Assembly (NCBI GenBank): GCA_041395205.1 | Contig: JAWLAZ010000002.1 | Span: 186,001 to 250,000 of the forward strand | DNA: 64,000 nt | DNA from: JAHEFU01 sp041395205 | GTDB taxonomy: Bacteria; 4484-113; JAFGCY01 | Direction: 5' to 3' | Part shown: piece by piece, positions 1 through 8,263 of the stretch | Numbering within the stretch: the first letter of the stretch is position 1 | Layout: each line of letters begins with the position of its first letter | Notes under the pieces: generated by a model | What the model saw: only the letters and a program-made list of their open reading frames with translations | Databases searched by the model: none | Told to the model about the DNA's origin: nothing | Program-made: the position numbers and the translations under genes

Positions 1-132
1 CCAGCCTGTCAGTCCACTGAGCCCCTGCTCGGCGGCGACCTGCTCCATCTCATAGCGGCAGGCACTGGCAGGGACAGAGTGCTGGATTGCGGCAAGCAGC
101 ACGGCGGCAAGCGTCAGCAGGAATCGGCGCAT
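1..132 (-). CDS. Secreted protein, N-terminal part only (runs off the left edge)
   Basis: Only the first 44 codons are inside the window; the gene reads leftward off the edge. The visible part starts with Met-Arg-Arg followed by a hydrophobic stretch (residues 4-16) and an ASA-C type cleavage site near residue 24, a normal Sec signal peptide or possibly a lipoprotein signal. A Shine-Dalgarno-like CCGGAG lies about 5 nt before the ATG, and a TATGAT box lies about 55 nt further upstream (near 185-190). Too little of the mature protein is visible to guess a function. Confidence 0.55.
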   Translation of the reverse strand, partial: MRRFLLTLAAVLLAAIQHSVPASACRYEMEQVAAEQGLSGLTGW

Positions 133-235
133 GGCAACTCCGGGGGGGCAGGCCGGCCCAACTCCGGTCCTGCGGGATATTCCATCATAGTGGATTCCGC
201 CCGCTGCGGATACCCGCCCTGCCCCGGCCTCGCCC

Positions 236-943
236 TCAGGCCTCGCGCCGCCGGGTTGCCAGCTTCAGGCACCACCAGGTGCAGATGAGCGAGAGCGCGA
301 TCCAGATCAGGCCCCAGAGCACAGAGGGAATCAGCGTGAGCTGCTGCAGGGCCACGGCATCACTGTGCATGTGCGGGCGGTCGAGCACGTCGCTCTTGAT
401 GTCGAGCACGGCGTACAGGCAGCTCGTGATGCCCAGCAGCTTGAGGATGAAGTCATGCCAGTCCGCATGCGCGCGTGAAGCAAGGAACAGCAGCAGGAAA
501 CCGGTCAGCAGGCAGAAGATGAAGCCGAAGCCGAACACGGGGCGCATGAAGATGATGCCGGTAAACAGCAGCAGCAGGCCGAGCGCGAAGGTCACATTCT
601 GACGGCGCTTCACGAATCGTGCCGCGAGGATCAGCATCGCTCCCCAGAGCATGCTGCCGAGGTAGCCGGCGGAGGTGATCAGGAACAGGTTGCCGCCGGA
701 GGTATAGGTCAGGCCACCCTGGCGGATATTGAGTTCAATGCCGTGGACCTGCCCACCGGTCATGAGCGCGGCCAGGGCATGGGACAGTTCGTGGAAGAAG
801 ACCACGAGGATCTTCAGCGGGGCGATGAAGACCGTGTTCCAGAGCAGCAGCACGATCACGAAGACGAGCAGCAGGCCCCAGACCTCATTGAGGTCATGCA
901 GGCCGCGCCGCCTGCCCATTGTGCTGTCTTGCCCGTGTGACAT
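236..943 (-). CDS. M50-like membrane metalloprotease family protein
   Basis: A 235-residue polytopic membrane protein. The motif HELSHAL near residue 50 is the zinc-binding HExxH of site-2-protease-like M50B families; the Gly-rich GGNLFLITSAGYLGS segment that follows fits the same family, in which a second membrane helix contributes further active-site residues. About six hydrophobic helices follow, and the last residues are basic. Such proteins cleave or bind membrane substrates, but no substrate is evident from the neighbours. The start chosen is the ATG at 943, which needs no strong ribosome site; an internal start is possible. It is divergent from the methyltransferase gene. Confidence 0.7.
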   Translation of the reverse strand: MSHGQDSTMGRRRGLHDLNEVWGLLLVFVIVLLLWNTVFIAPLKILVVFFHELSHALAALMTGGQVHGIELNIRQGGLTYTSGGNLFLITSAGYLGSMLWGAMLILAARFVKRRQNVTFALGLLLLFTGIIFMRPVFGFGFIFCLLTGFLLLFLASRAHADWHDFILKLLGITSCLYAVLDIKSDVLDRPHMHSDAVALQQLTLIPSVLWGLIWIALSLICTWWCLKLATRRREA

Positions 944-1000
944 TGTTCAGTCTGACGCCGGGCCGCTGCCGGCGGTTGCAGCAACGGGCCTCGTCGGTGT

Positions 1001-1006
1001 TATTAT
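1001..1006 (+). promoter_or_regulatory. -10 box of a leaderless promoter for the methyltransferase
   Basis: TATTAT, with a TTGCAG -35-like hexamer at 976-981 (19-bp spacer). The box ends 6 nt before the GTG start at 1013, so transcription should begin at or next to the start codon. Confidence 0.55.
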
Positions 1007-1012
1007 GCTGCA

Positions 1013-1723
1013 GTGCAGCCCAGTCCAGCCAATCCGCAGAGCATCCGCGAAATGTTCGGCATGCTCGCCCCGAGCTACGACCTCTCCAACAACCTGATCA
1101 GTTTCGGCCAGCACCTGCGCTGGAAGCGGCTGCTGGTGGAACTCAGCGGAGTCCAGCCGGGGATGCGCGTGCTGGACTGCGCCAGCGGCACCGGGGACAT
1201 CGCCTTCGCCTTCGCCAGGGTGCTGGGAGCCAGTGGCAACGTGATCGCCTCGGACTTCAGTGCGGGGATGATGGCCGTGGGTGCCATGCGCCAGGTGCGC
1301 GGCAGTGAGCATGTCAGCTTTGAGCATGCGGATGTGACTGCCCTGCCCTACACGGATGATTCATTCGACTGCGCCAGCATCGGCTTCGGGATCCGCAATG
1401 TACCGTCGCCGGACAGGGCACTCAGGGAAATGGCGCGGGTGGTCAAGCCCGGGGGCTGCGTGATGGTACTGGAGACGGGCCAGCCACAGGGGGCTTTCAT
1501 GAAGCCCACCTATTATGTATATAGCCGATACATCGTACCCTTGATCGGCGGACTGGTCTCCGGCAGCCTGCAGGCCTATAACTACCTGCACAGCTCCTCG
1601 CACAGCTTCCCGTGCGGTGAGGAATTCGTGGCGATCATGCGCCGCAGCGGCTGCTTCGGGCATATCGAAAGCCACAGGCTCTGCTGGGGAGCGGCTTACA
1701 TCTACAAAGGTGTAGTCCTTTAG
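1013..1723 (+). CDS. ubiE/menG: UbiE/MenG-type quinone methyltransferase
   Basis: A 236-residue SAM-dependent methyltransferase. The N terminus has the family signature (MFGMLAPSYDLSNNLISFGQHLRWK), here carrying the APSYD..N core. Motif I is VLDCASGTGDIAFAFA, and GFGIRNVPSPDRALREMARV followed by a Gly-rich turn and VLETGQP match motifs II and III. These enzymes methylate the quinone ring in the last shared step of menaquinone and ubiquinone synthesis; with no other quinone genes nearby, demethylmenaquinone is the more general guess. The start is GTG at 1013, placed 6 nt after a TATTAT box. Length and motifs are complete. It is a single-gene unit followed by a 330-bp gap. Confidence 0.9.
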   Translation: MQPSPANPQSIREMFGMLAPSYDLSNNLISFGQHLRWKRLLVELSGVQPGMRVLDCASGTGDIAFAFARVLGASGNVIASDFSAGMMAVGAMRQVRGSEHVSFEHADVTALPYTDDSFDCASIGFGIRNVPSPDRALREMARVVKPGGCVMVLETGQPQGAFMKPTYYVYSRYIVPLIGGLVSGSLQAYNYLHSSSHSFPCGEEFVAIMRRSGCFGHIESHRLCWGAAYIYKGVVL

Positions 1724-1900
1724 TTTCAGTTCAGTCCTGAGCTGATACGCCGATTAAATTCACCCCGGCTGAGCCCAGTTTATTCCTGTGCGCTTAATGT
1801 TTGCGGGGGCCTCTCCGATTTATTCGTAAGCGCCAATGTAATGTGGTTGACGTATGTCATTCGAGTGGAAATTTTATGTTTTAAACTCGAAATACTGTGT

Positions 1901-2056
1901 TACAATGGCGAATCCCGAAGTGGGATCTTTGTGTGAAGGATTTCTGAGGTTCAAGATGCCGGTAATCCAGAAGTGAAGATCTCGCGAAGGGAATAAGTCG
2001 GGATGGCGCGCTGTCTTCCCGCATGTATTTCAACCCACTAGTTATAGGAGTTGGAA
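1901..2056 (+). promoter_or_regulatory. Promoter and long 5' leader of the porin gene
   Basis: TACAAT at 1901-1906, with TGTG just before it, is the best -10 box in the 333-bp gap before the porin. This would give a leader of about 140 nt ending in AGGAG at 2046-2050. No recognised riboswitch is visible; a long, stabilising leader is common for abundant outer-membrane proteins. The sequence before 1901 is AT-richer than its neighbours and holds a second possible promoter (TTGACG at 1847). Confidence 0.5.
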
Positions 2057-3745
2057 GTGAGATATCTTATTTCTTCACTGCTGGCTCTGGTGATCATGTG
2101 TGGTACGGCGTTCGCAGGCTCCGCCTACGACGACGTCAGCACCGATCACTGGGCGTACAACGCTCTGGATTACCTCACGCACCGTGGTGTGCTTGAGGGT
2201 TATCCGGATGGATTCTTCAAGGGAGACCGTACCCTGACCCGCTACGAGTTCGCTCAGGCGATTGCTCGTCTGCTGGACACGGTTGGTGAGGGCTCTCCTG
2301 AAGACATCAACATCATGGCCGAAACCCTTCGCGCGGAATTCTCTGATCAGCTTGCCGGCCTGAGCGGGCGAGTTGACAATCTGGGCAACCAGATCCAGGA
2401 CATGAACTCCACCATGATGGACCTTGAGGGCAGTGTCGCGGACAACACTAGCCGTATCGGTTCCCTCGAGGACAAGGTGGCTGGCCTCAAGCCCGGACCT
2501 GAGTGGAAGGGCGAGCTGCGCTACCGCTGGCAGTTCGAGGACTGGGCGAACAACGAGCGCTTCCGTCAGCGCATCCGTTTCCGTCTCGGTTACAACAAGC
2601 AGATCAACGATTGCGTGATGGTCGGCTTCCGCTTCGAGACCAACACCGGTAACGAAGCGACCTCCGGCAACCACACTCTCGGCAACGATGGCAAGACCGC
2701 CGACATCTTCCTCGATCAGGCTTACTTCAAGTACAGCCCGGGCTGGTTCGGTTATTACCAGGACTGCCCCGAGAAGGACTGCTGCGACAAGTGCAGCAGC
2801 TGCAACGGCAACAGCTGCGGTGGTAGCTGCGGTCAGTGCAACAGCGGTTGCAACACCTGCGGTAAGCAGGATGGCTGCACCTGCCATGCCAAGCTTGACA
2901 TCTACGGTGGTATCTTCCCCAACATCCTGACTGACCCGAACGAGATGATTCTCGATGACGACGTCAACCTGCAGGGTCTGGGCGTGATGTACCACTTCAA
3001 CCAGGACTTCCAGCTGACCTCCGTGGCGAGCATCGCCGTGGAGACCAACGGTAGTGACTACTTTGACGATGACACCTACTTCTTCGCCACCGAGCTGCGT
3101 CACGACAACTTCCTCGTCGATAACCTCGACGTGTGGGTCGGCAGCTACGGCTGGAAGGAGGAGAACAGCCTTCCCGCCAGCTACTTCACCGGCAACGGTT
3201 TCACGCTGGCTGATGGCAGCATCTTCGACTTCAACGGCGACGGCGTGATCAATGGCCTGGATCGCTTCAACAGCAACTTCAGCGTCACCAAGGCCGGCCT
3301 GCAGTACACCTGGCCCTGCACCTGGGACAAGCCCCTGAGCATCTACGGTGAGTACATGTTCACCTGCGACAGCGATGCTGACACCAACATCGCCATCGTG
3401 AACCAGGGTCTGGCCAGCGGCTTCATCTATGAGGATTCCGATGACACGGGTTACGTGCTCGGTGCCCAGTATGGTACGAAGCCCCAGCACTGCGGCGACT
3501 GGTACACCTTCGCCCGCTACAAGGAAGTCGGTGCCAACACCGTCATCCACGGTCTCGCTGACAGCGATGCCGGTGGTGCGAACCGCAATTCCTTCGAGTG
3601 GCACTGGAGCTACATGTGGAGCCCCAACGCGACCGTCGGCGTGACCTACTTCCTTACGAAGATGCACAACGCCTACGGCTTCCTGATCCCGGCCAACCTG
3701 GACGATCGTCAGATCATCCAGCTGGACTGGACCTTCAAGTTCTAA
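2057..3745 (+). CDS. SLH-domain outer-membrane porin with a 12-cysteine insert
   Basis: 562 residues. A signal peptide ending TAFA (about residue 20) precedes one SLH domain (DDVSTDHWAYNAL, then GVLEGYPDGFFKGDRTLTR and EFAQAIARLLD), a coiled coil (about 75-130) and a beta-barrel ending in DWTFKF, with the terminal aromatic typical of outer-membrane proteins. SLH porins attach the outer membrane to the cell wall and let small solutes through. Residues 237-276 hold 12 cysteines in CxxC, CC and CGGxCG spacings, an unusual insertion for a porin. The start is GTG at 2057, six bases after AGGAG; a TTG at 2051 is possible. Codon choice looks strongly biased, and the gene has its own terminator, so it is probably highly expressed. 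Confidence 0.85.
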   Translation: MRYLISSLLALVIMCGTAFAGSAYDDVSTDHWAYNALDYLTHRGVLEGYPDGFFKGDRTLTRYEFAQAIARLLDTVGEGSPEDINIMAETLRAEFSDQLAGLSGRVDNLGNQIQDMNSTMMDLEGSVADNTSRIGSLEDKVAGLKPGPEWKGELRYRWQFEDWANNERFRQRIRFRLGYNKQINDCVMVGFRFETNTGNEATSGNHTLGNDGKTADIFLDQAYFKYSPGWFGYYQDCPEKDCCDKCSSCNGNSCGGSCGQCNSGCNTCGKQDGCTCHAKLDIYGGIFPNILTDPNEMILDDDVNLQGLGVMYHFNQDFQLTSVASIAVETNGSDYFDDDTYFFATELRHDNFLVDNLDVWVGSYGWKEENSLPASYFTGNGFTLADGSIFDFNGDGVINGLDRFNSNFSVTKAGLQYTWPCTWDKPLSIYGEYMFTCDSDADTNIAIVNQGLASGFIYEDSDDTGYVLGAQYGTKPQHCGDWYTFARYKEVGANTVIHGLADSDAGGANRNSFEWHWSYMWSPNATVGVTYFLTKMHNAYGFLIPANLDDRQIIQLDWTFKF

Positions 3746-3760
3746 TCACTGAACTTAAGC

Positions 3761-3791
3761 GGGCGGCCCTTCGGGGCCGCCCTTTTTTTTT
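3761..3791 (+). terminator. Intrinsic terminator after the porin
   Basis: A perfect 9-bp stem (3761-3769 with 3774-3782), a TTCG tetraloop and nine T residues (3783-3791). This insulates the MNIO operon that starts at 3847 from porin transcription. Confidence 0.95.
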
Positions 3792-3834
3792 GTTTCGATG
3801 CCACTGCTCCTTCACCGATGAACCCGCTCTCCCC

Positions 3835-3840
3835 TACACT
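3835..3840 (+). promoter_or_regulatory. -10 box of the leaderless promoter for the MNIO operon
   Basis: TACACT ending 6 nt before the ATG at 3847, with TTCACC 18 bp upstream as a -35. There is no room for a ribosome site between promoter and start codon, so the first gene is probably translated from a leaderless mRNA. Confidence 0.55.
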
Positions 3841-3846
3841 ATTCAC

Positions 3847-4572
3847 ATGGGGATCCAGTCCAGCCAGCGTCAGGCGCTGGAACAACTCAGCAGCAGCCTG
3901 CAGGGCAGTCTCGGGGAGAATCTCCGCTCACTCGTGCTCTATGGCAGCAGCGTACGCAATGACTTTAGCCGCAGCAGTTCAGACATCAACCTGCTGATCG
4001 TCCTGCAACACAACACGGCTGCCGCCCAGCGCGCCATCGGCACGGCAATCGAGCAGAGCAGCCTCAGAGTCAGCCCGCTGGTGCTGGGGCAGGACGGAAG
4101 CCAGCGCAGCATGCAGTGCTTCGCCCTCAAGTTCGCCGACATCATGCGCCGCGACGAACTGATCTTCGGTGTGGATCCCTTCTCAGGATTTGATGTTTCA
4201 CTCGAGCGCAGGCGTTTTCTCGTGGAACAGGGCCTGCGCAATTCCAAACTGCGCCTGAGCAATGCCTATGTGCTGGCCCAGGCTGAACCGCAGCGCTATC
4301 TGCGGGCTCTGCGCCAGGCCGTCCCGCGGATCTTTGCTGATCTGGCGGAACTGCTGCGTCTGGATGGCAGTGAGATCCCTGATGAGCGGGAGCTGCAGGC
4401 GCCGCTGCTGGCCCGTGAACTGGGGCTGGAACCGGAGCTGCTCAAGAAGCTGATTGAACTGCGCAGCAAGCAAGCCGGGACCATGCAGCCGGATATCCAT
4501 GTACTGCACAATGCCCTGCTGGCTGTTTTCGACAGAGCCTGTGAGTGGATGGTGTCACAGTGGGAACTATGA
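3847..4572 (+). CDS. MNT-type nucleotidyltransferase
   Basis: 241 residues. The motif LYGSSVRNDFSRSSSDINLL (about residues 35-54) is the G-S-x(10)-D-x-D/N fingerprint of the pol-beta-like minimal nucleotidyltransferases; here the second catalytic Asp of DxD is Asn (SDINL), so activity is not assured. The C-terminal two thirds are helical and resemble helical bundles appended to such enzymes. It is the first gene of a four-gene run in which each gene overlaps the next (ATGA at 4569), so it is very likely co-expressed with the membrane protein, the MNIO oxidase and its partner. Family members act as antitoxin-type AMP transferases or antibiotic-resistance enzymes; its role here is unknown. Confidence 0.65.
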   Translation: MGIQSSQRQALEQLSSSLQGSLGENLRSLVLYGSSVRNDFSRSSSDINLLIVLQHNTAAAQRAIGTAIEQSSLRVSPLVLGQDGSQRSMQCFALKFADIMRRDELIFGVDPFSGFDVSLERRRFLVEQGLRNSKLRLSNAYVLAQAEPQRYLRALRQAVPRIFADLAELLRLDGSEIPDERELQAPLLARELGLEPELLKKLIELRSKQAGTMQPDIHVLHNALLAVFDRACEWMVSQWEL

Positions 4573-5294
4573 GCGGCGCTGGCCGCAGCCCGCAGTTCCT
4601 ACGCTGCCCGAGCTGCCTGCGGCGCTTTGAACTGCCGCACGAGCACTATCCCGGACTGCTGCAGCAGTGCACGAGCTGCGGGACGACCTTCCGCCTGCAT
4701 GAGGCCCTGCCCTGGCATGAGGAGCTGCCGCAGGAGTCCAGCCTGCCCTCACCCGGAATCGTTCAGCTGCTGAATACGGCGGAAAACAACCCGCATGTCC
4801 TGCCTGAGCCGACGGCAACTGAGCCGGAATTCGAGCTGCGGAACGCCAACGCCATCTGGGCCGTGATCGTCTTCACCGGCATCTGCCTGGTGGTGGTCAG
4901 CTATATGTTCTTTCCCTTCATGGACGGTCCGGCATTCCTGACCTACTACGCAGCTGCCGGACTCGGCCTGCTGGGCGCCGTGCAGATCCTGCGCCACAGC
5001 GTCGCCAGGCTGGACACATTCAACCTCACGGGGCTGATCTTCTTCCTGCTGATCGGAGCAGCGCGCTACCTGTATGGCATCAACCACGACATGACAAAGT
5101 GGGGCTACATGACGAACATCATGTTCATCGGCTCCTTCCTGTTTCTGGTCAGCATGTCCTCCACGAACCGCCGGGGTGGCGGTGGATCGGGTAGCAGTGG
5201 CTTCTTCGCCGCCGGGAGCTGCTCAAGCTGCAGCAGCTGTGGTGGAGGCGGCTGCGGTGGCGGCTGCGGCGGTGGCTGCGGAGGCTGCGGATGA
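4569..5294 (+). CDS. Zinc-ribbon membrane protein with Gly/Cys-rich tail, candidate MNIO substrate
   Basis: 241 residues. The N terminus has a CPSC...CTSC zinc ribbon (Cys13, 16, 34, 37), followed by a linker and four predicted membrane helices (about 95-118, 120-140, 152-170, 180-198). After a Gly/Ser linker the last 25 residues contain seven cysteines (218, 221, 224, 229, 233, 237, 240) separated by SS or by 2-4 Gly. This tail looks like a post-translationally modified or metal-binding peptide. The stop overlaps the start of the DUF692/MNIO gene (ATGA), and the GGAGG inside the tail codons acts as its ribosome site. Known MNIO substrates carry Cys residues that are oxidised, so I infer the tail is the substrate. 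A structural metal-binding tail is the alternative. Confidence 0.6.
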   Translation: MSGAGRSPQFLRCPSCLRRFELPHEHYPGLLQQCTSCGTTFRLHEALPWHEELPQESSLPSPGIVQLLNTAENNPHVLPEPTATEPEFELRNANAIWAVIVFTGICLVVVSYMFFPFMDGPAFLTYYAAAGLGLLGAVQILRHSVARLDTFNLTGLIFFLLIGAARYLYGINHDMTKWGYMTNIMFIGSFLFLVSMSSTNRRGGGGSGSSGFFAAGSCSSCSSCGGGGCGGGCGGGCGGCG

Positions 5295-6070
5295 TCGGCA
5301 TCGGCTGGCGCAGCAACCTTGCAGCCTGGATCCGGGAGCGGCCGGCAGGCATTGAATGCCTGGAGATCATCCCCGACCATTTCATGGACAGCGGCGGCAG
5401 TGTGCTTGAGCAGCTGGCAGTGGACTATCCGCTCTGCATGCATGGCCTGAGCTGCTCGCTGGCGACGCCCGGGCCCCTTGATGAGGAGTACGTCAGCAGC
5501 ATGCAGCGCGTGGCAAGGGTCTGCCGGCCACGCTGGGCCAGTGAACACATCGCCTTCACGCGCGCCGGCGGGATCGACCTCGGCCACCTGAACCCTGTTC
5601 CTCCGACTCATGCCAATCTCAGGATCCTCGTGGAACATGCCCGGGAGCTGCAGGAACGGCTGGAACTGCCGCTGCTGCTGGAGAACATCACGAGCAGTCT
5701 GCGGCTTGAAGGTCAAATGCCTGAGAACGAATTCATCATTGAGCTCTGCCGCCAGGCGGACTGCGGGCTGCTGCTGGACGTGACGAATCTGTACATCAAT
5801 TCGCGCAATCACGGCTTTGATCCACAGACCTGGCTGGACCTGCTGCCGCGCGGGATCGTGCGCCAGCTGCACGTGGTGGGCTTTACCGTGGATGAGTCCG
5901 GACGCCTGCATGACAGCCATGACCAGGCCCTGCAACCGGAGCTGCTGGAGCTGATTGCCCGCGTGATCCATGATTTCGAGCCGGAGGCCGTGATTCTTGA
6001 GCGCGACGATTCAGCGGCACGCAGCCCGGAGATCGCCCAGGAACTGGAGGCGCTGCATGCCCTGCGCTGA
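5291..6070 (+). CDS. DUF692 / MNIO-family iron oxidase
   Basis: 259 residues with a TIM-barrel pattern. The metal and active-site residues of the multinuclear non-heme iron oxidase family (MbnB, TglH, ChrH) can be seen in order: DHF (His30), MHG (His51), SEH (Glu85-His86), LLEN (Glu131), LLDVTN (Asp163, Asn166), QLHVVG (His194), DSHD (about 208-211) and LERDD (about 244). Known relatives oxidise Cys in ribosomal peptides, for example to oxazolone/thioamide groups for copper binding. The start overlaps the stop of the Gly/Cys-tailed membrane protein, with GGAGG six bases before it, and the end overlaps the next gene by 14 bases. The reaction here is not known. Confidence 0.88.
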   Translation: MIGIGWRSNLAAWIRERPAGIECLEIIPDHFMDSGGSVLEQLAVDYPLCMHGLSCSLATPGPLDEEYVSSMQRVARVCRPRWASEHIAFTRAGGIDLGHLNPVPPTHANLRILVEHARELQERLELPLLLENITSSLRLEGQMPENEFIIELCRQADCGLLLDVTNLYINSRNHGFDPQTWLDLLPRGIVRQLHVVGFTVDESGRLHDSHDQALQPELLELIARVIHDFEPEAVILERDDSAARSPEIAQELEALHALR

Positions 6071-6584
6071 GCAGAGGAGCGAGACCGAACTGCTGGCAAT
6101 CCTGCTGAGCAGTGCACGGCAGCGTGAGGGCTTCCTTGCCGACCGCCGGGCCTGGCTCGCCTTAATGCTTCCAGAACCTGATTCTGCCGGACTGCTCATC
6201 AGACTGGATGCAGCTCAGCTCGAAGCTCAGGCGGCAACCCTGCTGGGCAAGCGCTGGCGTGCGGTGGCGGAACTGATCCCTGAGAGCAGATTTGGCAATT
6301 CAGCGCTGTCAGCAGCCCTGTTCCGGGAATATGCTGATCAGTACTGGCCTGAAGGGCATCGCCGGCATGAACTGGACGCCCTTGCCTTCCTGCGCCATTG
6401 TCAGGCTCTCGGAATCAGGATCAGTGCCGCCGAACTCGCGCGCCTGGAAATCAGCCTCGGGCAGCGCAGCTTCAGACTGCTGCCGGTGCGGCTGCAATGC
6501 GGCAGGCGGCGCAAGCTGGGCATGCTGCTGCTGCTGCCTGGCTGCGGACGATCCTGCCGGGAACTGCTGCTGAGCCATGTCTAG
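6057..6584 (+). CDS. Probable MNIO partner protein
   Basis: 175 residues, helical, no membrane segment. The pattern FLADRRAWL ... GKRWRAVAELIPESR ... HELDALAFLRH resembles the small helical proteins or C-terminal domains found next to DUF692 enzymes, which act as substrate-binding partners (as MbnC and TglI do). I recognise this by shape and position, not by a firm motif. Cysteines occur at the start (MPCAE), in LQCGR and in PGCGRSC near the end. GGAGG lies six bases before the ATG at 6057, deciding that start over the longer reading frame at 5997. It is the last gene of the operon and converges on the next one 7 bases away. Confidence 0.55.
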   Translation: MPCAEQRSETELLAILLSSARQREGFLADRRAWLALMLPEPDSAGLLIRLDAAQLEAQAATLLGKRWRAVAELIPESRFGNSALSAALFREYADQYWPEGHRRHELDALAFLRHCQALGIRISAAELARLEISLGQRSFRLLPVRLQCGRRRKLGMLLLLPGCGRSCRELLLSHV

Positions 6585-6590
6585 GCCGCA

Positions 6591-7487
6591 TCAGTAGCCG
6601 TAGTAGTCCTCATAGTAGTCATCCATCGCAGATGAATCGGAGTGTGGCTCGCGATTCAGCAGTTCCCAGCCGATGCCCAGCAATGCGGGCAGGAACATCA
6701 CAAGGGTTGCCAGAACGATTCCTGCCAGGCCCGTGCTGCGCTTCGTGAGCTGCAGTCCGAGCAGGGCCAGCGCACTGCAGCTCAGCAGCAGGCCGGCCTG
6801 CAGCAGTTCCACACCTGCATAGAAATGGGCATTGAGCAGCAGGCCGCCGAACAGCGGCATGGCCACGAACAGCGCGGCCTGTGACAGTGACAGTGCCGGC
6901 CGGATCAGCGCGACCACGAACATCGCACCGAAAGCAGCACAGAGCACCCCGGTAAGCTGGCTGATGGTCGCCGTCTCACCAAGCAGGGCCAGCACCGCCA
7001 GACCCGTGAAGAAGAGCGCCAGCATCAGCGGAGCCCGGGGCCCGCTGCTTCTGTTGGCAACGATTTCCCAGCAGTTCCAGACCAGGAACAGCAGCAGTGT
7101 GAGCCCGGCAATCCAGATTCCGGCAGAGCCTTTCCAGGTATGCTGCTGCAGACTCTGGGTAGTGAGCCAGACGGTACCGAGACTGGCCAGCAGGCGCAGT
7201 ACTCCGGTGGTCATACCCTGCAGTTTCTGCATCGAAACCAGCAGTCCGAGTGCCAGCCCGCCGATTGCCAGAATCGGCAACCAGCCCGCTGAATCGGTGA
7301 CCGGCCATTTCGGGATGCCACGCATCAGTACCCAGCCGGTCAGAAACGAGACAGCAAGGATTGCCGCACTGGCCCAGTAAGGGCAGCGCTCCTGCTGGCG
7401 GTACTGGGCCTTCCAGAGAAACAGGCTGAGCGCAAATGCAACGAGACCCGGCACCAGCACACTGCTCACCAGCATCTGCAGGATCAT
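6591..7487 (-). CDS. Polytopic membrane protein of unknown function
   Basis: 298 residues with about nine or ten hydrophobic helices and almost no soluble loops. The C terminus is short and very acidic/tyrosine-rich (DDYYEDYYGY), which is unusual. The start chosen is ATG at 7487, preceded by GGAGGGAAG; the longer reading frame upstream is a shadow without hydrophobic character. It lies 52 bases after msrB on the same strand and may be co-transcribed with it. I do not recognise the family. Confidence 0.65.
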   Translation of the reverse strand: MILQMLVSSVLVPGLVAFALSLFLWKAQYRQQERCPYWASAAILAVSFLTGWVLMRGIPKWPVTDSAGWLPILAIGGLALGLLVSMQKLQGMTTGVLRLLASLGTVWLTTQSLQQHTWKGSAGIWIAGLTLLLFLVWNCWEIVANRSSGPRAPLMLALFFTGLAVLALLGETATISQLTGVLCAAFGAMFVVALIRPALSLSQAALFVAMPLFGGLLLNAHFYAGVELLQAGLLLSCSALALLGLQLTKRSTGLAGIVLATLVMFLPALLGIGWELLNREPHSDSSAMDDYYEDYYGY

Positions 7488-7539
7488 CTCTTCCCTCCGG
7501 CGGACAACTGCGCCGCCACAGTCGACAGTCGTATTAAGC

Positions 7540-8178
7540 TCAGTGATCGCCGCCGGATCCCTGGCCACCTTCCGCACCGGAATCCTCCTGCCCTGCCCCG
7601 CTCTCCGATTCGTCCTTTGTACCATCCTCAGCCACGAACTGCAGACTGGCGGAGTTGATGCAGTAGCGCAGGCCGGTGGGCTGCGGGCCGTCCTCGAAGA
7701 CATGACCGAGGTGTGAACCGCAGTTGCTGCAGAGCACCTCAACACGGCGCATACCGAGGCTCAGGTCCTCCTCCAGCTTGAGGTTGGACTGCTCCACGAC
7801 GTCATAGAAGGAGGGCCAGCCGCTGCCACTGTCATACTTCGTATTCGAGTCGAAAAGATTCTGGCCACATACCGTGCATTCATAGTGGCCCTTTTCATGA
7901 TGGTCCCAGTATTTGCCGGTGAAGGGCGGTTCCGTGCCCGCGCCGAAGCAGACATTCATCTGGTTGGCATCCAGCTTGCCCTTGACCTTCTCCTGCCATT
8001 CCTCGCTGCTTCTTGCCATTTCGCGTTTCCTTTCCTTGAATTCCAGAGCTTCCGCCTGAGTGATGGCCGGGGGATCAGTGCTGACAACGCTGGTCTGGTT
8101 CTTCGCCCAGATCCCCGCACCGGTGATTGCGGCGGCGGCCACAGCCGCGGTTGCCACGAGCGCGCCTACTGTGTTCAT
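7540..8178 (-). CDS. msrB: Peptide methionine (R)-sulfoxide reductase, membrane anchored
   Basis: 212 residues. MsrB reduces methionine-R-sulfoxide in oxidised proteins. Two CxxC zinc pairs (CTVCG and CSNCG), the GSGWPSF motif, SHLGHVFEDGP and the catalytic RYCINS cysteine are all present. The first 25 residues form a hydrophobic N-terminal anchor or signal (VGALVATAAVAAAAITGAG), so the enzyme should act outside the cytoplasm. A 35-residue acidic Gly/Ser/Glu tail follows the domain. GAGGTAGG lies about 8 bases before the ATG. The neighbour downstream is a membrane protein, possibly its electron donor or anchor, but that is inference. Confidence 0.9.
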   Translation of the reverse strand: MNTVGALVATAAVAAAAITGAGIWAKNQTSVVSTDPPAITQAEALEFKERKREMARSSEEWQEKVKGKLDANQMNVCFGAGTEPPFTGKYWDHHEKGHYECTVCGQNLFDSNTKYDSGSGWPSFYDVVEQSNLKLEEDLSLGMRRVEVLCSNCGSHLGHVFEDGPQPTGLRYCINSASLQFVAEDGTKDESESGAGQEDSGAEGGQGSGGDH

Positions 8179-8263
8179 TTGTTTACCTACCTCTGCTGGA
8201 TCATGATCATCTTATCCGATATCCAGAATGGACAGACGTTATCGATAATATGTTCGCAACAGA

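Noticed and set aside
2075..3667. Long open frame opposite the porin gene (530 codons)
   Set aside because: It is an antisense shadow of a strongly codon-biased gene; its sequence is Val/Ala-repetitive without a motif, and the porin on the other strand has domain, promoter and terminator support.
3598..3846. Upstream extension of the nucleotidyltransferase reading frame into the porin
   Set aside because: It runs through the porin stop and terminator; the promoter and leaderless ATG at 3847 fix the start.
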